Of a DNA stretch of 64,000 nt, positions 18,417 to 26,780 are shown piece after piece. Within the stretch, counting starts at the first letter, position 1, and each line of letters starts with the position of its first letter. Origin of the DNA: Neobacillus niacini (lineage in GTDB: Bacteria; Bacillota; Bacilli; Bacillales; Cytobacillaceae); contig NZ_JAMBOX010000001.1 of assembly GCF_023715785.1 (NCBI RefSeq), forward strand, positions 310,001 through 374,000. The letters run 5' to 3'. The position numbers and the translations under genes are program-made. The notes under the pieces were generated by a model. It was not told the origin of the DNA, ran no database searches, and was given only the letters and a program-made list of their open reading frames with translations.

Positions 18417-19565
18417 TTAATATGGTACGGGGGTAATATTTCCTAGAATAACAGCCCGTTCGGCACCTGTCGCACTGGGAACATTGCTTGGTTTTCGATT
18501 GATTGTCTCATTTGCCAAAATCGCAAAAGCAATGGCTTCCTTCGCTTCAGACGAATAGCCGAAATCCTCCTGCGTGTAAACTGGGCAAACATCCTTTAAT
18601 TCTGCCTGCAGCATCTCAATCAGCTTGCCATTATAGCTTCCGCCGCCTCCGACAATGACTTCGTCTATTTCTGTTTTTGGAAAAATAAACGTCTTGTAAT
18701 TTTCGGCAATTGATTTTGCTGTAAACATTGTTAAGGTCGCCACGAAATCTTCCATTGGGATATTCGGAAATTCCTGGATCAATTGGTGAACGAATGACAC
18801 ACCAAATAGTTCCCTTCCCGTTGATTTTGGCGGCGGTTCAAGCACAAACGGGATACTCATGCATCTGTCCAGCAGCTCCCGATGGACGTGACCACGTTTG
18901 GCAATTTCTCCGCCACGATCATAGGGCAGGTCAAAATACTTTTGACAAATCGTATCGATCATCATATTTCCAGGTCCTGTATCAAAGGCGGCGATTTCAT
19001 CTATACTGGCCTGTTTCGGGATGACCGTCACATTGCCGATTCCGCCAATATTTTGGAGCAGTCTGGACTTTTCCTCACTTCGATAAAGGATGAATTCCGT
19101 GAACGGCACTAGCGGGGCCCCTTGTCCACCTGCCGCCATATCCATAGTCCGGAAGTTTGAAACCACCGTAGTCCTTGTTTGATAAGCGATCACTGCTGGC
19201 TCCCCAATTTGAAGGGTCGAAGGAACGAATTTTTCCGAATTGCTTGGCTGATGATAAATCGTTTGGCCATGGGACCCGATCGTATCCAGCTTCTCTAAAG
19301 GAAACCCGGCCTTTTCACAAACGGCCTTCACCGCTTCTGCAAAAATCTCGCCCAAGCGAAAATTCAACGAACAAATTTGTTGACTATTCGATGTTTCAAT
19401 CATGAGGGCCTGATGAATTTCCTCTTTTAGCTCATTGGAAAATGGGATGGAAATGAATTCGACTAGTTTAACCTTGGATGCCAAACCACTTTTATCAATA
19501 CTTACCAATGCCGCATCCACGCCATCTAACGACGTTCCCGACATCAATCCAACAACATATGGCAT
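18417..19565 (-). CDS. anmK: Anhydro-N-acetylmuramic acid kinase
   Basis: About 382 residues. The N-terminal [18 protein letters not shown] is the AnmK signature; [13 protein letters not shown] and [17 protein letters not shown] [13 protein letters not shown] follow, with VVGGGGSYN near the C-terminus. The enzyme opens the anhydro ring and phosphorylates anhydro-MurNAc to MurNAc-6-P, feeding MurQ. Start taken at ATG 19565 because GAGGTGAGGGAG precedes it; 18 extra upstream codons in frame lack a ribosome site. Its presence implies substrate from lytic transglycosylase turnover products. Confidence 0.93.
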   Translation of the reverse strand: MPYVVGLMSGTSLDGVDAALVSIDKSGLASKVKLVEFISIPFSNELKEEIHQALMIETSNSQQICSLNFRLGEIFAEAVKAVCEKAGFPLEKLDTIGSHGQTIYHQPSNSEKFVPSTLQIGEPAVIAYQTRTTVVSNFRTMDMAAGGQGAPLVPFTEFILYRSEEKSRLLQNIGGIGNVTVIPKQASIDEIAAFDTGPGNMMIDTICQKYFDLPYDRGGEIAKRGHVHRELLDRCMSIPFVLEPPPKSTGRELFGVSFVHQLIQEFPNIPMEDFVATLTMFTAKSIAENYKTFIFPKTEIDEVIVGGGGSYNGKLIEMLQAELKDVCPVYTQEDFGYSSEAKEAIAFAILANETINRKPSNVPSATGAERAVILGNITPVPY

Positions 19566-19582
19566 CTCCCTCACCTCTAACT

Positions 19583-19885
19583 CTATAAAAATACAATCAA
19601 ATAACAAATTACCAGACAAACAGCCAATAGTGCCGAAAATAGCATCGCCATTTGTTTCTTGGTTTTAAATTTACCTTCAATCAGCACGATCGCTCCCGTT
19701 AATCCGCCGCTAATTCCAAGTGAATTGATTAAATATAAGGCTAATTGTTTGTTAACACCAAAGAATCCAAGGATCGGATTAAAGATAAGATTAAAAACAA
19801 GAATAAACCCGAAAAAGAGAAAGGCGCTCTTGTAGCTAAAAAAGTGCAATTTAGGTGTTGGAACTGGAGAAGTATTCATGTTCAT
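19583..19885 (-). CDS. Small membrane protein of the PTS operon, unknown function
   Basis: 100 residues with three hydrophobic segments (about 19-42, 48-66, 77-100), short basic loops (EGKFKTKKQ) and no signal cleavage site. I do not recognise the family. It is encoded between the EIIC gene and anmK with ordinary spacing and an RBS-like AAAGAGGGATG context upstream, so it is co-transcribed with the sugar transport genes. It may be an accessory to EIIC or a lipid/undecaprenyl-type small protein; nothing in the sequence decides. Confidence 0.65.
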   Translation of the reverse strand: MNMNTSPVPTPKLHFFSYKSAFLFFGFILVFNLIFNPILGFFGVNKQLALYLINSLGISGGLTGAIVLIEGKFKTKKQMAMLFSALLAVCLVICYLIVFL

Positions 19886-19952
19886 CCCTCTTTCTTTCTT
19901 TTTTAATAGAGAAAGGAGCCAGGAGCAAATTGTCCTGAACTCCTCTTTACAC

Positions 19953-21230
19953 TTATGCTGCTGATGATGACTGCTCTTCCAATTCTTGTGCTACTAATTT
20001 ACTATCATACATTTTAAAGAATGGCAGATAGATTAACACGGATAATGAAATATTTACAAGGACAAGAACAATGGCTCTCCAATCGCCTCCGGTTGACAGG
20101 TAAGCTCCGATCGGGGCTGGCAATGTCCATGGCACCATAACATAAGTTGGTGTCACCAAACCGACTGATGTGGCAATGTAGGCAACCGTAGTCGTGACTA
20201 AAGGTGTAATAACAAACGGGATAATTAATACTGGGTTCAGTACGATTGGCAGCCCGAAAATAACCGGTTCGTTAATGTTAAAAATACTTGGAACAATCGT
20301 TGTTCTACCCAATGCTTTGCTGTATTTTGATTTTGCTGTCAGCAGCATCGCAATAACCAAGCCAAGTGTCGCGCCGGAGCCGCCGATCCAGATAAACCAT
20401 TGGAAGAAGGTTTCCGGAGCGATATGCGGAATCGCCTGTCCTGCTGCCACAGCTGCAGAGTTATTCGCCAAATATACTTCCCACACAGGGCGGGCCACTG
20501 CACCAACGACAGAAACACCATGAATACCAAAGGACCAGAAGAAAGTAATTAAGAATACAGGTATAATGACGCCGAAATATGAATCGCCTGCTTTAACAAG
20601 TGGTGCAACCGCTTTATCCACAATCGAGTGCAAATCAACCTTAAACACTACAGTTATAAAAGTCATAACAGTTAAAACCAACACGACAGGAATTAACGCT
20701 TCAAATGACCGCGCTACCGATGTAGGAACGGAATCCGGCAACTTGATCATGATTTTTTTCCGATTACATAGACGCAATACCTCTACCGAGAAAATCGAAA
20801 CAAGCATGGCAACGAATAATCCATGTCCGCCCAGGTTGGTCATCGGCAACACAAAACCGACACCTTCCATCGATTTAATGCCAATCGTAAATAGGAAAGA
20901 GGCTGTCGATAATAATCCACCAGATAATGGATCAATCTTGTAGCTTGCCGAAAGGCTGTAACCGATTCCAAAAGTGATATATAAGGTCATAATAAACATC
21001 GTTAAACGATATGGAATTAATATTTCAGCTATATGCTTCTTTGCCCAGAGCGCTATGGCGGTATCTGCACCAACTGGCGGGAAAGCAATAATTAGAAAGA
21101 TACTACCGAAGATAATAAACGGCAACGCGGCTACGACACCATCACGGATCGAACGCAAATGTTTTTGCTCAGATAATTTGGCCATTGGCGTAGAAAGATA
21201 TTTCTCTAAAAATGCCACAAACTTGTCCAT
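19953..21230 (-). CDS. PTS lactose/cellobiose-type EIIC permease
   Basis: 425 residues, the usual size of a ChbC/CelB EIIC. About ten hydrophobic segments are visible; the start SEQ VAFLEKYLSTPMAKLSEQ and FGIHGVSVVGA, NINEPVIFGLPIVLNP motifs are typical, the last containing the conserved sugar-binding Glu. It forms the membrane channel for a beta-linked disaccharide, with EIIB at 21273 and EIIA at 18065. Context argues for chitobiose-, cellobiose- or GlcNAc-MurNAc-type sugars. Confidence 0.92.
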   Translation of the reverse strand: MDKFVAFLEKYLSTPMAKLSEQKHLRSIRDGVVAALPFIIFGSIFLIIAFPPVGADTAIALWAKKHIAEILIPYRLTMFIMTLYITFGIGYSLSASYKIDPLSGGLLSTASFLFTIGIKSMEGVGFVLPMTNLGGHGLFVAMLVSIFSVEVLRLCNRKKIMIKLPDSVPTSVARSFEALIPVVLVLTVMTFITVVFKVDLHSIVDKAVAPLVKAGDSYFGVIIPVFLITFFWSFGIHGVSVVGAVARPVWEVYLANNSAAVAAGQAIPHIAPETFFQWFIWIGGSGATLGLVIAMLLTAKSKYSKALGRTTIVPSIFNINEPVIFGLPIVLNPVLIIPFVITPLVTTTVAYIATSVGLVTPTYVMVPWTLPAPIGAYLSTGGDWRAIVLVLVNISLSVLIYLPFFKMYDSKLVAQELEEQSSSAA

Positions 21231-21272
21231 GTTGACTTCTCCCTTATTGTTTTTTGTCTCTAGTTAGATCGT

Positions 21273-21578
21273 TTATTTTTTAAGTTCTTTGACAGCTTTT
21301 AATAATGCCGGTCCACCAAGGGGGCTATAGGCTTGAGGTGGAATTAACTGACATGGGACACCCGCTGCATCCGCAGACGCCTTGAATCCGTCAAAACGAT
21401 GCCTTACTTGCGGCGCCACCATTGCTACATCCCAGCCGTTTTGTACTTCTGCGTCAAATTCTTGAGTTCCAACGGCTAGAACCTCCATCGCGATCCCGTT
21501 TTTCTCCGCTTCTTTTTTCAGGGCATTGACTGCAATCGCACTTGACATCCCACCTGAGCAAACAAATAATACTTTCAT
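21273..21578 (-). CDS. PTS lactose/cellobiose-type EIIB component
   Basis: 101 residues. The phosphocysteine is C7 in MKVLFVCSGGMSSAIA, the classic EIIB-cellobiose loop; the rest is the four-stranded sheet domain ending GPALLKAVKELKK. Between murQ and the EIIC gene. Separate EIIA, EIIB and EIIC genes with anmK and mupG inserted between them are an uncommon order. Confidence 0.93.
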   Translation of the reverse strand: MKVLFVCSGGMSSAIAVNALKKEAEKNGIAMEVLAVGTQEFDAEVQNGWDVAMVAPQVRHRFDGFKASADAAGVPCQLIPPQAYSPLGGPALLKAVKELKK

Positions 21579-21615
21579 TTTTCAACCTCTCCTTTTCCTT
21601 TTTGTTTGTATTTAT

Positions 21616-22509
21616 TTAAATTGCATTTCTAACAAAACCAGATGCTTCCTCTAATCGTTTCATCGCTTGGTCATAGGATTCATTTGTTAAAATCATGACA
21701 ATGGCCACTTTCGCTTGACCGTTTGCTTTATTCAAGTAAGCCTCCGCCAGTTCATATTGGCAGCCTGTTGCCTCCATGATAATTCGCTTTGAACGTTCGA
21801 TAAGCTTTTCATTCGTTGGCTGGAGGTCAACCATCAAATTGCCATACACCTTGCCGATTCCGACCATCGAAGCAGTCGAAAGCATATTGCAGATAAGCTT
21901 TTGGGCTGTACCAGCCTTTAATCTCGTTGAACCAGTCAATACCTCTGGCCCAGTGACAACCTCAATCGCAATATCGGCGATTTTGCCTACTGCTGAATTC
22001 TTATTGCAGCTAACAGCAATTGTTCCGGCACCGATATGCTTAGCATATTCCAACCCGGATAAAACATACGGCGTCCGGCCGCTGGCAGCAAGGCCCACCA
22101 AGATATCTTTGTTGGTAAACTGAATTTCCTGCAAATCACGTTTTCCTAGTTCCCGGTCATCCTCAGCACCTTCGACCGCTTTAATAAAAGCTTGGTCACC
22201 GCCGGCAATGAGTCCGATTACTTCTTCAGGAGGGGTATTAAAGGTTGGCGGACATTCGACAGCATCTAGCAATCCAATTCTGCCGCTTGTTCCCGCTCCC
22301 ATATAGATTAATCTTCCTCCATTTTTGAAAGCAGCAACAATCGTTTCTACAGCCTTTGCAATACTTGGCAGCTCCTGCTTCACCGCGTGAGCAACCTTCA
22401 TGTCTTCCTTGTTCATCACCTCCAACAAGCTAAGCGCATCCATTTGATCCAGACGCATAGTTTCTTCATTTCGGCATTCTGTTGTTAAATGCTCTAACAT
22501 TTCTATCAT
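21616..22509 (-). CDS. murQ: N-acetylmuramic acid 6-phosphate etherase
   Basis: 297 residues, full length. The SIS-domain motif RLIYMGAGTSGRIGLLDAVECPPTF is preserved across residues about 60-85, with the catalytic Glu in VECPPTF, and GLAASGRTPYVL is the second SIS motif. MurQ removes the lactyl ether of MurNAc-6-P to give GlcNAc-6-P. First gene of the operon, reading from the promoter at 22560-22588; the AGGATG-type ribosome site is weak but correctly spaced. Confidence 0.95.
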   Translation of the reverse strand: MIEMLEHLTTECRNEETMRLDQMDALSLLEVMNKEDMKVAHAVKQELPSIAKAVETIVAAFKNGGRLIYMGAGTSGRIGLLDAVECPPTFNTPPEEVIGLIAGGDQAFIKAVEGAEDDRELGKRDLQEIQFTNKDILVGLAASGRTPYVLSGLEYAKHIGAGTIAVSCNKNSAVGKIADIAIEVVTGPEVLTGSTRLKAGTAQKLICNMLSTASMVGIGKVYGNLMVDLQPTNEKLIERSKRIIMEATGCQYELAEAYLNKANGQAKVAIVMILTNESYDQAMKRLEEASGFVRNAI

Positions 22510-22559
22510 CCTTTTATTTCTCAGTTGTTGTCGATATGTGTTACCGCTTTCTTGAAATC

Positions 22560-22588
22560 AGTATAACACTGATGAAATTATATTTCAA
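22560..22588 (-). promoter_or_regulatory. Sigma-A promoter of the murQ-PTS operon
   Basis: On the minus strand: -35 TTGAAA (22588-22583), 17-bp spacer, -10 TATACT (22565-22560). The -35 box lies within the first operator palindrome, which would allow repression by steric block. Confidence 0.8.
22573..22587. promoter_or_regulatory. RpiR/MurR operator 1
   Basis: Perfect palindrome TGAAATTATATTTCA (TGAAAT-N3-ATTTCA) covering the murQ -35 box. The identical half sites recur at 25197-25211 upstream of the amidase operon. Confidence 0.7.
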
Positions 22589-22604
22589 CATATTTATTAT
22601 TCTA

Positions 22605-22619
22605 TGAAATAAAGTTTCA
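22605..22619. promoter_or_regulatory. RpiR/MurR operator 2
   Basis: TGAAATAAAGTTTCA, one mismatch from the same palindrome, centred 32 bp (about three helical turns) upstream of operator 1. The spacing on one DNA face suits a dimer-of-dimers RpiR protein. Confidence 0.6.
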
Positions 22620-22759
22620 CAAAAAAGCCATTCCTCGCCTCTTATACAGGATGATTAGAATCCCTATCACTTTGAAATTATTGGCCTTGTCATAGGGTTA
22701 ATTTTTGTTAAATTAGTAATAATTTTTGTTTGTTTACGGGCGCCAAGATCATCGAATAA

Positions 22760-22802
22760 CGTCAAATAGCCCCCCGTCACCTTGACGTGGGGGATATTCG
22801 AC
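22760..22802 (-). terminator. Terminator of the MurR-type regulator gene
   Basis: CGTCAAATAGCCCCC pairs with GGGGG-ATATTCGACG around a 12-nt loop that itself contains GTCACC/TTGACG complementarity. It separates the regulator operon from the murQ promoter. Homologous to the terminator at 13581. Confidence 0.7.
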
Positions 22803-22818
22803 GTTTGTTTGATGATTA

Positions 22819-23667
22819 TTACTTTTTTCTTGGTTTAATATTATCTCTAATTATTTCAATGATTTCTCTTGTTTCATCCAAATGTTTGACGGTTTCTTCG
22901 TATATCTGTGAGGCGACGCACATAAATAAGATGTCAATGACATGAAGCTGGGCGATTCGTGAGGAGGTCGCACCGCTTCTGAAGGTGGGTTCTCTTGTTA
23001 CGGATGTATAGAGCCTGATATCGGCTTGGTCCGAAACCAATGACGAACCATATTTCGTCAGGCTAATTGTTTGGGCGTCTTTTTTATTGGCAAGCTCAAG
23101 TATTTTGGCCACCTCATATGTTTTTCCTGAGAAAGAAATGCCGACCACCACATCCGTTGGTTTGGCATTCGCGACCATGGTAGCGGCAATGTGGAAATCT
23201 TGAAACGCCGTTGCCTTCTTAGCAATCCGCAAAAACTTCTGCTGGGCATCCTGCGCAATGATACTGGAAGCGCCCACACCAAAAAAATGAATCATTTCGG
23301 CGTTTTGACACGCTATTTTAGCCCGCTCGAGTGCTTCATGGTCCAATAATTCCGCCGTTTCATGTATCGTTTGAATACTATTATTGGTCATCTTTTCAAT
23401 AATGGATGCGGCCGACTCGTTTGGCTCAATATCGCGGAAGCCAGGCGCCTTACTTTTTTGCAAATCCCCGGCGATGCGAAGCTTCAGGTCCTGAAACCCT
23501 TTTAAGCCGAGTGACTTGCAAAGACGGATGACAGCGGCACTGCTGGTTGAACTCCGCTTTCCCAGTTCGCTGGCTGTTAAAGAAATGGCCTCATGCGGGT
23601 TTTCCATAATATATTTGGCAATCTTTTTTTCGGATGGAGGAAGGTCACGATGCATTTCTGACAGCAT
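22819..23667 (-). CDS. murR: MurR/RpiR-family regulator of the muropeptide genes
   Basis: About 282 residues: HTH_6 domain (AAVIRLCKSLGLKGFQDLK near residues 40-60) and SIS domain (FFGVGASSIIAQDAQ and VGISFSGKTYEVAKI). Start chosen at ATG 23667, six bases after GGAGGG; ATGs at 23703 and 23700 are possible. Family members repress murQ operons until MurNAc-6-P binds the SIS domain. It is encoded after the AmiE-like gene and just upstream of the murQ promoter, as in B. subtilis, so it is the better candidate for the TGAAAT-N3-ATTTCA operators. Confidence 0.85.
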   Translation of the reverse strand: MLSEMHRDLPPSEKKIAKYIMENPHEAISLTASELGKRSSTSSAAVIRLCKSLGLKGFQDLKLRIAGDLQKSKAPGFRDIEPNESAASIIEKMTNNSIQTIHETAELLDHEALERAKIACQNAEMIHFFGVGASSIIAQDAQQKFLRIAKKATAFQDFHIAATMVANAKPTDVVVGISFSGKTYEVAKILELANKKDAQTISLTKYGSSLVSDQADIRLYTSVTREPTFRSGATSSRIAQLHVIDILFMCVASQIYEETVKHLDETREIIEIIRDNIKPRKK

Positions 23668-23730
23668 CACAAGCCCTCCGTTCATGTTTGACATGGGCAT
23701 CAACTCTCTTATTTCGTGTTGTGTTTTTGT

Positions 23731-23992
23731 TTAGATTGGCTTTTTCATCACATGGACACTGCGGGTAATCTCAAAACCTGTTCTTTTATAAAGGTATCCG
23801 ACCGAGCTTTTTTGGCCTGTCCACAGGAACCAGGTGCCATGCAGCCCTTCGGAGCGCATATTCTTCAAGCATTCATGCAATAAAATTTATCTCTAAACCT
23901 TTTCCTTGTTTATCAGGATCTACACCAAATGGGCCGAATCGGTCGGGAATAGGTGAATTTTCTTGGTCATGTCTATTTTCCCCTTGGTTCAT
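23731..23992 (-). pseudogene. GNAT acetyltransferase C-terminal remnant, frameshifted
   Basis: On the minus strand the first frame reads DRFGPFGVDPDKQGKGLEI, the acetyl-CoA-binding region of a GNAT enzyme. One base later the frame must shift to read ILLHECLKNMRSEGLHG and then GYLYKRTGFEITRSVHVMKKP before the stop at 23731. The N-terminal two thirds are missing; the piece abuts the end of the amidase gene. B. subtilis has an acetyltransferase gene (ybbJ) beside its murQ cluster (from memory), so this may be its decayed counterpart. Confidence 0.7.
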
Positions 23993-25044
23993 TGAAAATA
24001 CGAACGAATGATGTTGTGCAATCTCGGCCGCAGCCGGAGTATGTGATCCTTCCTGCCAAAGTGAACCCGATTTGTCAGCAAGATGACATGCAGGCGGGTC
24101 TCCGGGTCAAACCAGATGCTCGTTCCAGTAAAGCCTGTATGGCCGTAAGAAGTCTCAGAGAAAAGATCGCCGCAGCTTGAAAAATTTGAACCTTTTAAGA
24201 TCCAGCCCAAGCCCCTCAATTCCTGGCTGGACGGTGAATAATTCCTTCTGGCGATTTTTAAAGAAGACTCTGATAAAATGCGGTTGCCTCTATAAACACC
24301 CTCATTTTCAATCATCGAGGCGTAATTCGCCAAGTCATGAATCGTCGAGAATAAGCCGGCATGGCCGCTGATTCCGCCCATGCTTTCGGTATTCTCATCA
24401 TGAACAATTCCATGCTTATAGTCATTTAGTTTGGCACTATATTCCGTTGCGGCATAGCGTTCCCGTTCAAACTGGGGGCGAAACCCCGTTTCCTTCATAT
24501 CCAGCTTGTCAAACAATTCTCTTTTGACATACACTTCAAACTGTTCTTGTGTAACCGCTTCAATTAATTTGTACAGTGTAATGAATCCAAGATCGCTGTA
24601 AATGACTTTCTCCCCGATTGCTGCCACAGGCTGCTCCTGGTAAATCCGCTCCAAAATCTGTAGTGTTGTTAAATTCTCGCGAAAGTATTCATAATGGGCG
24701 GCAAGTCCTGACGTATGGGTCAATAAATGCTTAATGGTAATTTCCGATTTCCCGTTCTGCGCGAATTCCGGCAGGAAATGGGCAACCTTGTCGTTAAAGT
24801 GCCACACCCCAGCTTCCATGAGCTTTAGGACAATCGGCAATGTTGCAACGACCTTTGTTAAGGAAGCCATGTCAAACACTGTATCCAGCTTCATCTGCTC
24901 CTTTGCCGGGTTAACGGCCCGAAAGCCGACCGCCTCTTGCAGCAGCGTTTCCCCTTGATGCGAAACATGGATGACCGCTCCGGGAATGTGGTTTTGGTCA
25001 ATTTCACTTTGAAGAAACTCCAGAACTTGATGTCTCATCAGCAT
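23989..25044 (-). CDS. Beta-lactamase-fold serine hydrolase, AmiE/YbbE-like
   Basis: About 351 residues of the class C beta-lactamase/AmpC fold. SLTK in FDMASLTKVVATLP is the SxxK motif, the Tyr motif is YSDLG (VIYSDLGFITL), and HTGFTGTS supplies the KTG-like HTG. In B. subtilis the homologue YbbE (AmiE) is a cell-wall N-acetylmuramoyl-L-alanine amidase encoded in the murQ cluster. No signal peptide is visible here, which is odd for that role. The start at 25044 follows AGGGAAG; the frame can be read back to 25137, but those residues overlap a kinase remnant in another frame and are probably not native. Confidence 0.75.
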   Translation of the reverse strand: MLMRHQVLEFLQSEIDQNHIPGAVIHVSHQGETLLQEAVGFRAVNPAKEQMKLDTVFDMASLTKVVATLPIVLKLMEAGVWHFNDKVAHFLPEFAQNGKSEITIKHLLTHTSGLAAHYEYFRENLTTLQILERIYQEQPVAAIGEKVIYSDLGFITLYKLIEAVTQEQFEVYVKRELFDKLDMKETGFRPQFERERYAATEYSAKLNDYKHGIVHDENTESMGGISGHAGLFSTIHDLANYASMIENEGVYRGNRILSESSLKIARRNYSPSSQELRGLGWILKGSNFSSCGDLFSETSYGHTGFTGTSIWFDPETRLHVILLTNRVHFGRKDHILRLRPRLHNIIRSYFQ

Positions 25045-25141
25045 CACTTCCCTGCTTTGCACTAGCGTAAACGTTTCCAGATGCATCGGCAATAACGCCT
25101 TTTGTCTTCGTTCCGCCTCCATCAATCCCAAGTACATACAT
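25004..25141 (-). pseudogene. 5' remnant of a BadF/BcrA-type GlcNAc/MurNAc kinase
   Basis: A 45-codon frame starting ATG 25141 reads MYVLGIDGGGTKTKGVIADA then SGNVYASAKQGS, the unmistakable N-terminus of an amino-sugar kinase with its DGGGTKTKG phosphate loop. After about 32 codons it runs into the amidase gene in a different frame and stops at 25004. It retains a promoter (25185-25212) and an AGGGG ribosome site, so the short peptide is probably still translated ahead of the amidase. A deletion fused the kinase start to the amidase start. Confidence 0.75.
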
Positions 25142-25184
25142 AGTATTCACAACCCCTAAGAAATTTCATTGTTTTTATACCTTT

Positions 25185-25212
25185 ATTATACACCTGTGAA
25201 ATAATATTTCAT
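25185..25212 (-). promoter_or_regulatory. Promoter with RpiR/MurR operator for the amidase-murR operon
   Basis: On the minus strand: -35 ATGAAA (25212-25207), 16-bp spacer, -10 TATAAT (25190-25185). The perfect palindrome TGAAATAATATTTCA (25197-25211) overlaps -35 and spacer and matches operator 1 at 22573. Confidence 0.7.
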
Positions 25213-25241
25213 TATTTTTCATTATCAATTAAAACATTATG

Positions 25242-25271
25242 TTGACTAGTCTATTTTATATTTCCTATAAT
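25242..25271 (+). promoter_or_regulatory. Sigma-A promoter of glcDF
   Basis: TTGACT (25242-25247), 18-bp spacer, TATAAT (25266-25271). Predicted start near 25278 leaves a leader of about 90 nt before the glcD ribosome site AGGAGG. Confidence 0.7.
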
Positions 25272-25299
25272 TTAATTGATTCATAGAAGTCAATCGGGT

Positions 25300-25330
25300 G
25301 GGGTCGTCAGTCTGGCCTCCCCTGTTTTTT
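25300..25330 (+). promoter_or_regulatory. Hairpin plus T-run in the glcDF leader, possible attenuator
   Basis: GGGGTC (25300-25305) can pair with GGCCTC (25314-25319, two G-U pairs), 8-nt loop, and the T-run 25325-25330 follows six bases later. The position inside the leader suggests premature termination control, but the stem is weak. Confidence 0.3.
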
Positions 25331-25367
25331 AATAGCTTTATAAATACGCAATTAGGAGGAAAAAAGC

Positions 25368-26780
25368 ATGCTTGCCAACGAAGTGAAAGAAAAACTACTC
25401 GAAATTGTGACAGCCGAAAATTTTGCCGATTCCAAAACAGAACGCCTCGTCTACTCATACGATGCCACGCCAAACTATCAATCCCTGCCGGATGCCGTTG
25501 TCAGCCCGAGAAATACAAAAGAGATTTCCGAGATTGTCAAGATTTGCAACGAGTACAAAATACCGATTGTCCCGCGCGGCTCGGGGACCAATCTTTGCGC
25601 GGGAACCACCCCGACTAGCGGCGGAATTGTCCTCCTTTTTAAACATATGAACAACATCCTCGAGCTGGATGAGGAAAATTTGACGATCACCGTTCAACCC
25701 GGTGTCATTACGCTGGATCTCATCAATGCTGTCGAGGAAAAGGGACTCTTCTATCCTCCTGACCCAAGCTCCATGAAAATTTCCACAATTGGCGGCAACA
25801 TCAACGAGAACTCCGGGGGCTTGCGCGGGCTCAAATATGGGGTTACCCGTGATTATGTGATTGCCCTTGAAGTCGTCCTGCCAAATGGCGACATCATCCG
25901 TACCGGCGGAAAGCTCGCCAAGGATGTCGCCGGATACGATTTGACCAGGCTGATGGTAGGATCGGAAGGGACGCTCGGGATTATCACGGAAGCGACACTG
26001 AAGCTGATTCCAATGCCGGAAGCGCGAAAAACAATGCTTGTTCATTATCAAAACCTAGATGCCGCCGCCAAATCGGTGTCGAAAATTATTGCCAATAAAA
26101 TCATTCCAGCCACCCTGGAATTCCTCGATCAGCCTACGTTGAAGGTGGTCGAGGATTTTGCCCGCATCGGCCTGCCGACAGATGTCGAGGCCGTTCTCCT
26201 CATTGAGCAGGACGGCCCTGTCGAGGTAGCTCAACGGGATATTGATAAAATCGCAGAAATTTGCCGCCAGGAACAAGCGGTTTCTGTAAACATCGCGACA
26301 TCCGAAGCAGAAGCGGATGCGTTACGAACAGCACGGCGCGCGGCCCTTTCAGCAGTCGCCCGGTTAAAGCCGACAACGATTCTAGAGGATGCAACCGTTC
26401 CGCGTTCTGAAATTGCCAAAATGGTGATGGCGATTAATGAAATCACCAAGAAATACCAACTGACGATTTGCACCTTCGGACACGCCGGCGATGGCAATCT
26501 CCACCCTACCTGCGCCACGGATGCCCGGAATCACGAGGAAATGGAACGAGTCGAACAGGCTTTTGCCGAGATTTTTGAAAAAGCCATCGAATTAGGTGGC
26601 ACGATAACCGGGGAACACGGGGTCGGCGAGATGAAAGCCCCATACCTGGAATGGAAGCTGAAAAAAGAAGGAATCGCGGCCATGAAGGCGATTAAAACGG
26701 CGCTTGATCCCAATAACATCATGAATCCAGGCAAAGTGTTTGCCAAAGAAACAAGAAAACGAGTGGTGGTAGCAAGATGA
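25368..26780 (+). CDS. glcD: Glycolate oxidase FAD-binding subunit
   Basis: 470 residues. An FAD-binding PCMH domain (about 40-220) with PRGSGTNLCAGTTP, STIGGNINENSGG and LMVGSEGTLGIITEATL is followed by the FAD-oxidase C-terminal domain with the metal-binding histidines in TFGHAGDGNLHP and GEHGVGEMK. GlcD oxidises glycolate (or D-lactate-type 2-hydroxyacids) to glyoxylate. Strong AGGAGG site seven bases before ATG. The stop overlaps the next gene as ATGA. No GlcE subunit is present, as in Bacillus ysfCD. Confidence 0.93.
   Translation: MLANEVKEKLLEIVTAENFADSKTERLVYSYDATPNYQSLPDAVVSPRNTKEISEIVKICNEYKIPIVPRGSGTNLCAGTTPTSGGIVLLFKHMNNILELDEENLTITVQPGVITLDLINAVEEKGLFYPPDPSSMKISTIGGNINENSGGLRGLKYGVTRDYVIALEVVLPNGDIIRTGGKLAKDVAGYDLTRLMVGSEGTLGIITEATLKLIPMPEARKTMLVHYQNLDAAAKSVSKIIANKIIPATLEFLDQPTLKVVEDFARIGLPTDVEAVLLIEQDGPVEVAQRDIDKIAEICRQEQAVSVNIATSEAEADALRTARRAALSAVARLKPTTILEDATVPRSEIAKMVMAINEITKKYQLTICTFGHAGDGNLHPTCATDARNHEEMERVEQAFAEIFEKAIELGGTITGEHGVGEMKAPYLEWKLKKEGIAAMKAIKTALDPNNIMNPGKVFAKETRKRVVVAR

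Noticed and set aside
25455..26051. Long minus-strand frame inside glcD
   Set aside because: Shadow frame of a strongly conserved enzyme gene; no ribosome site and no family resemblance.
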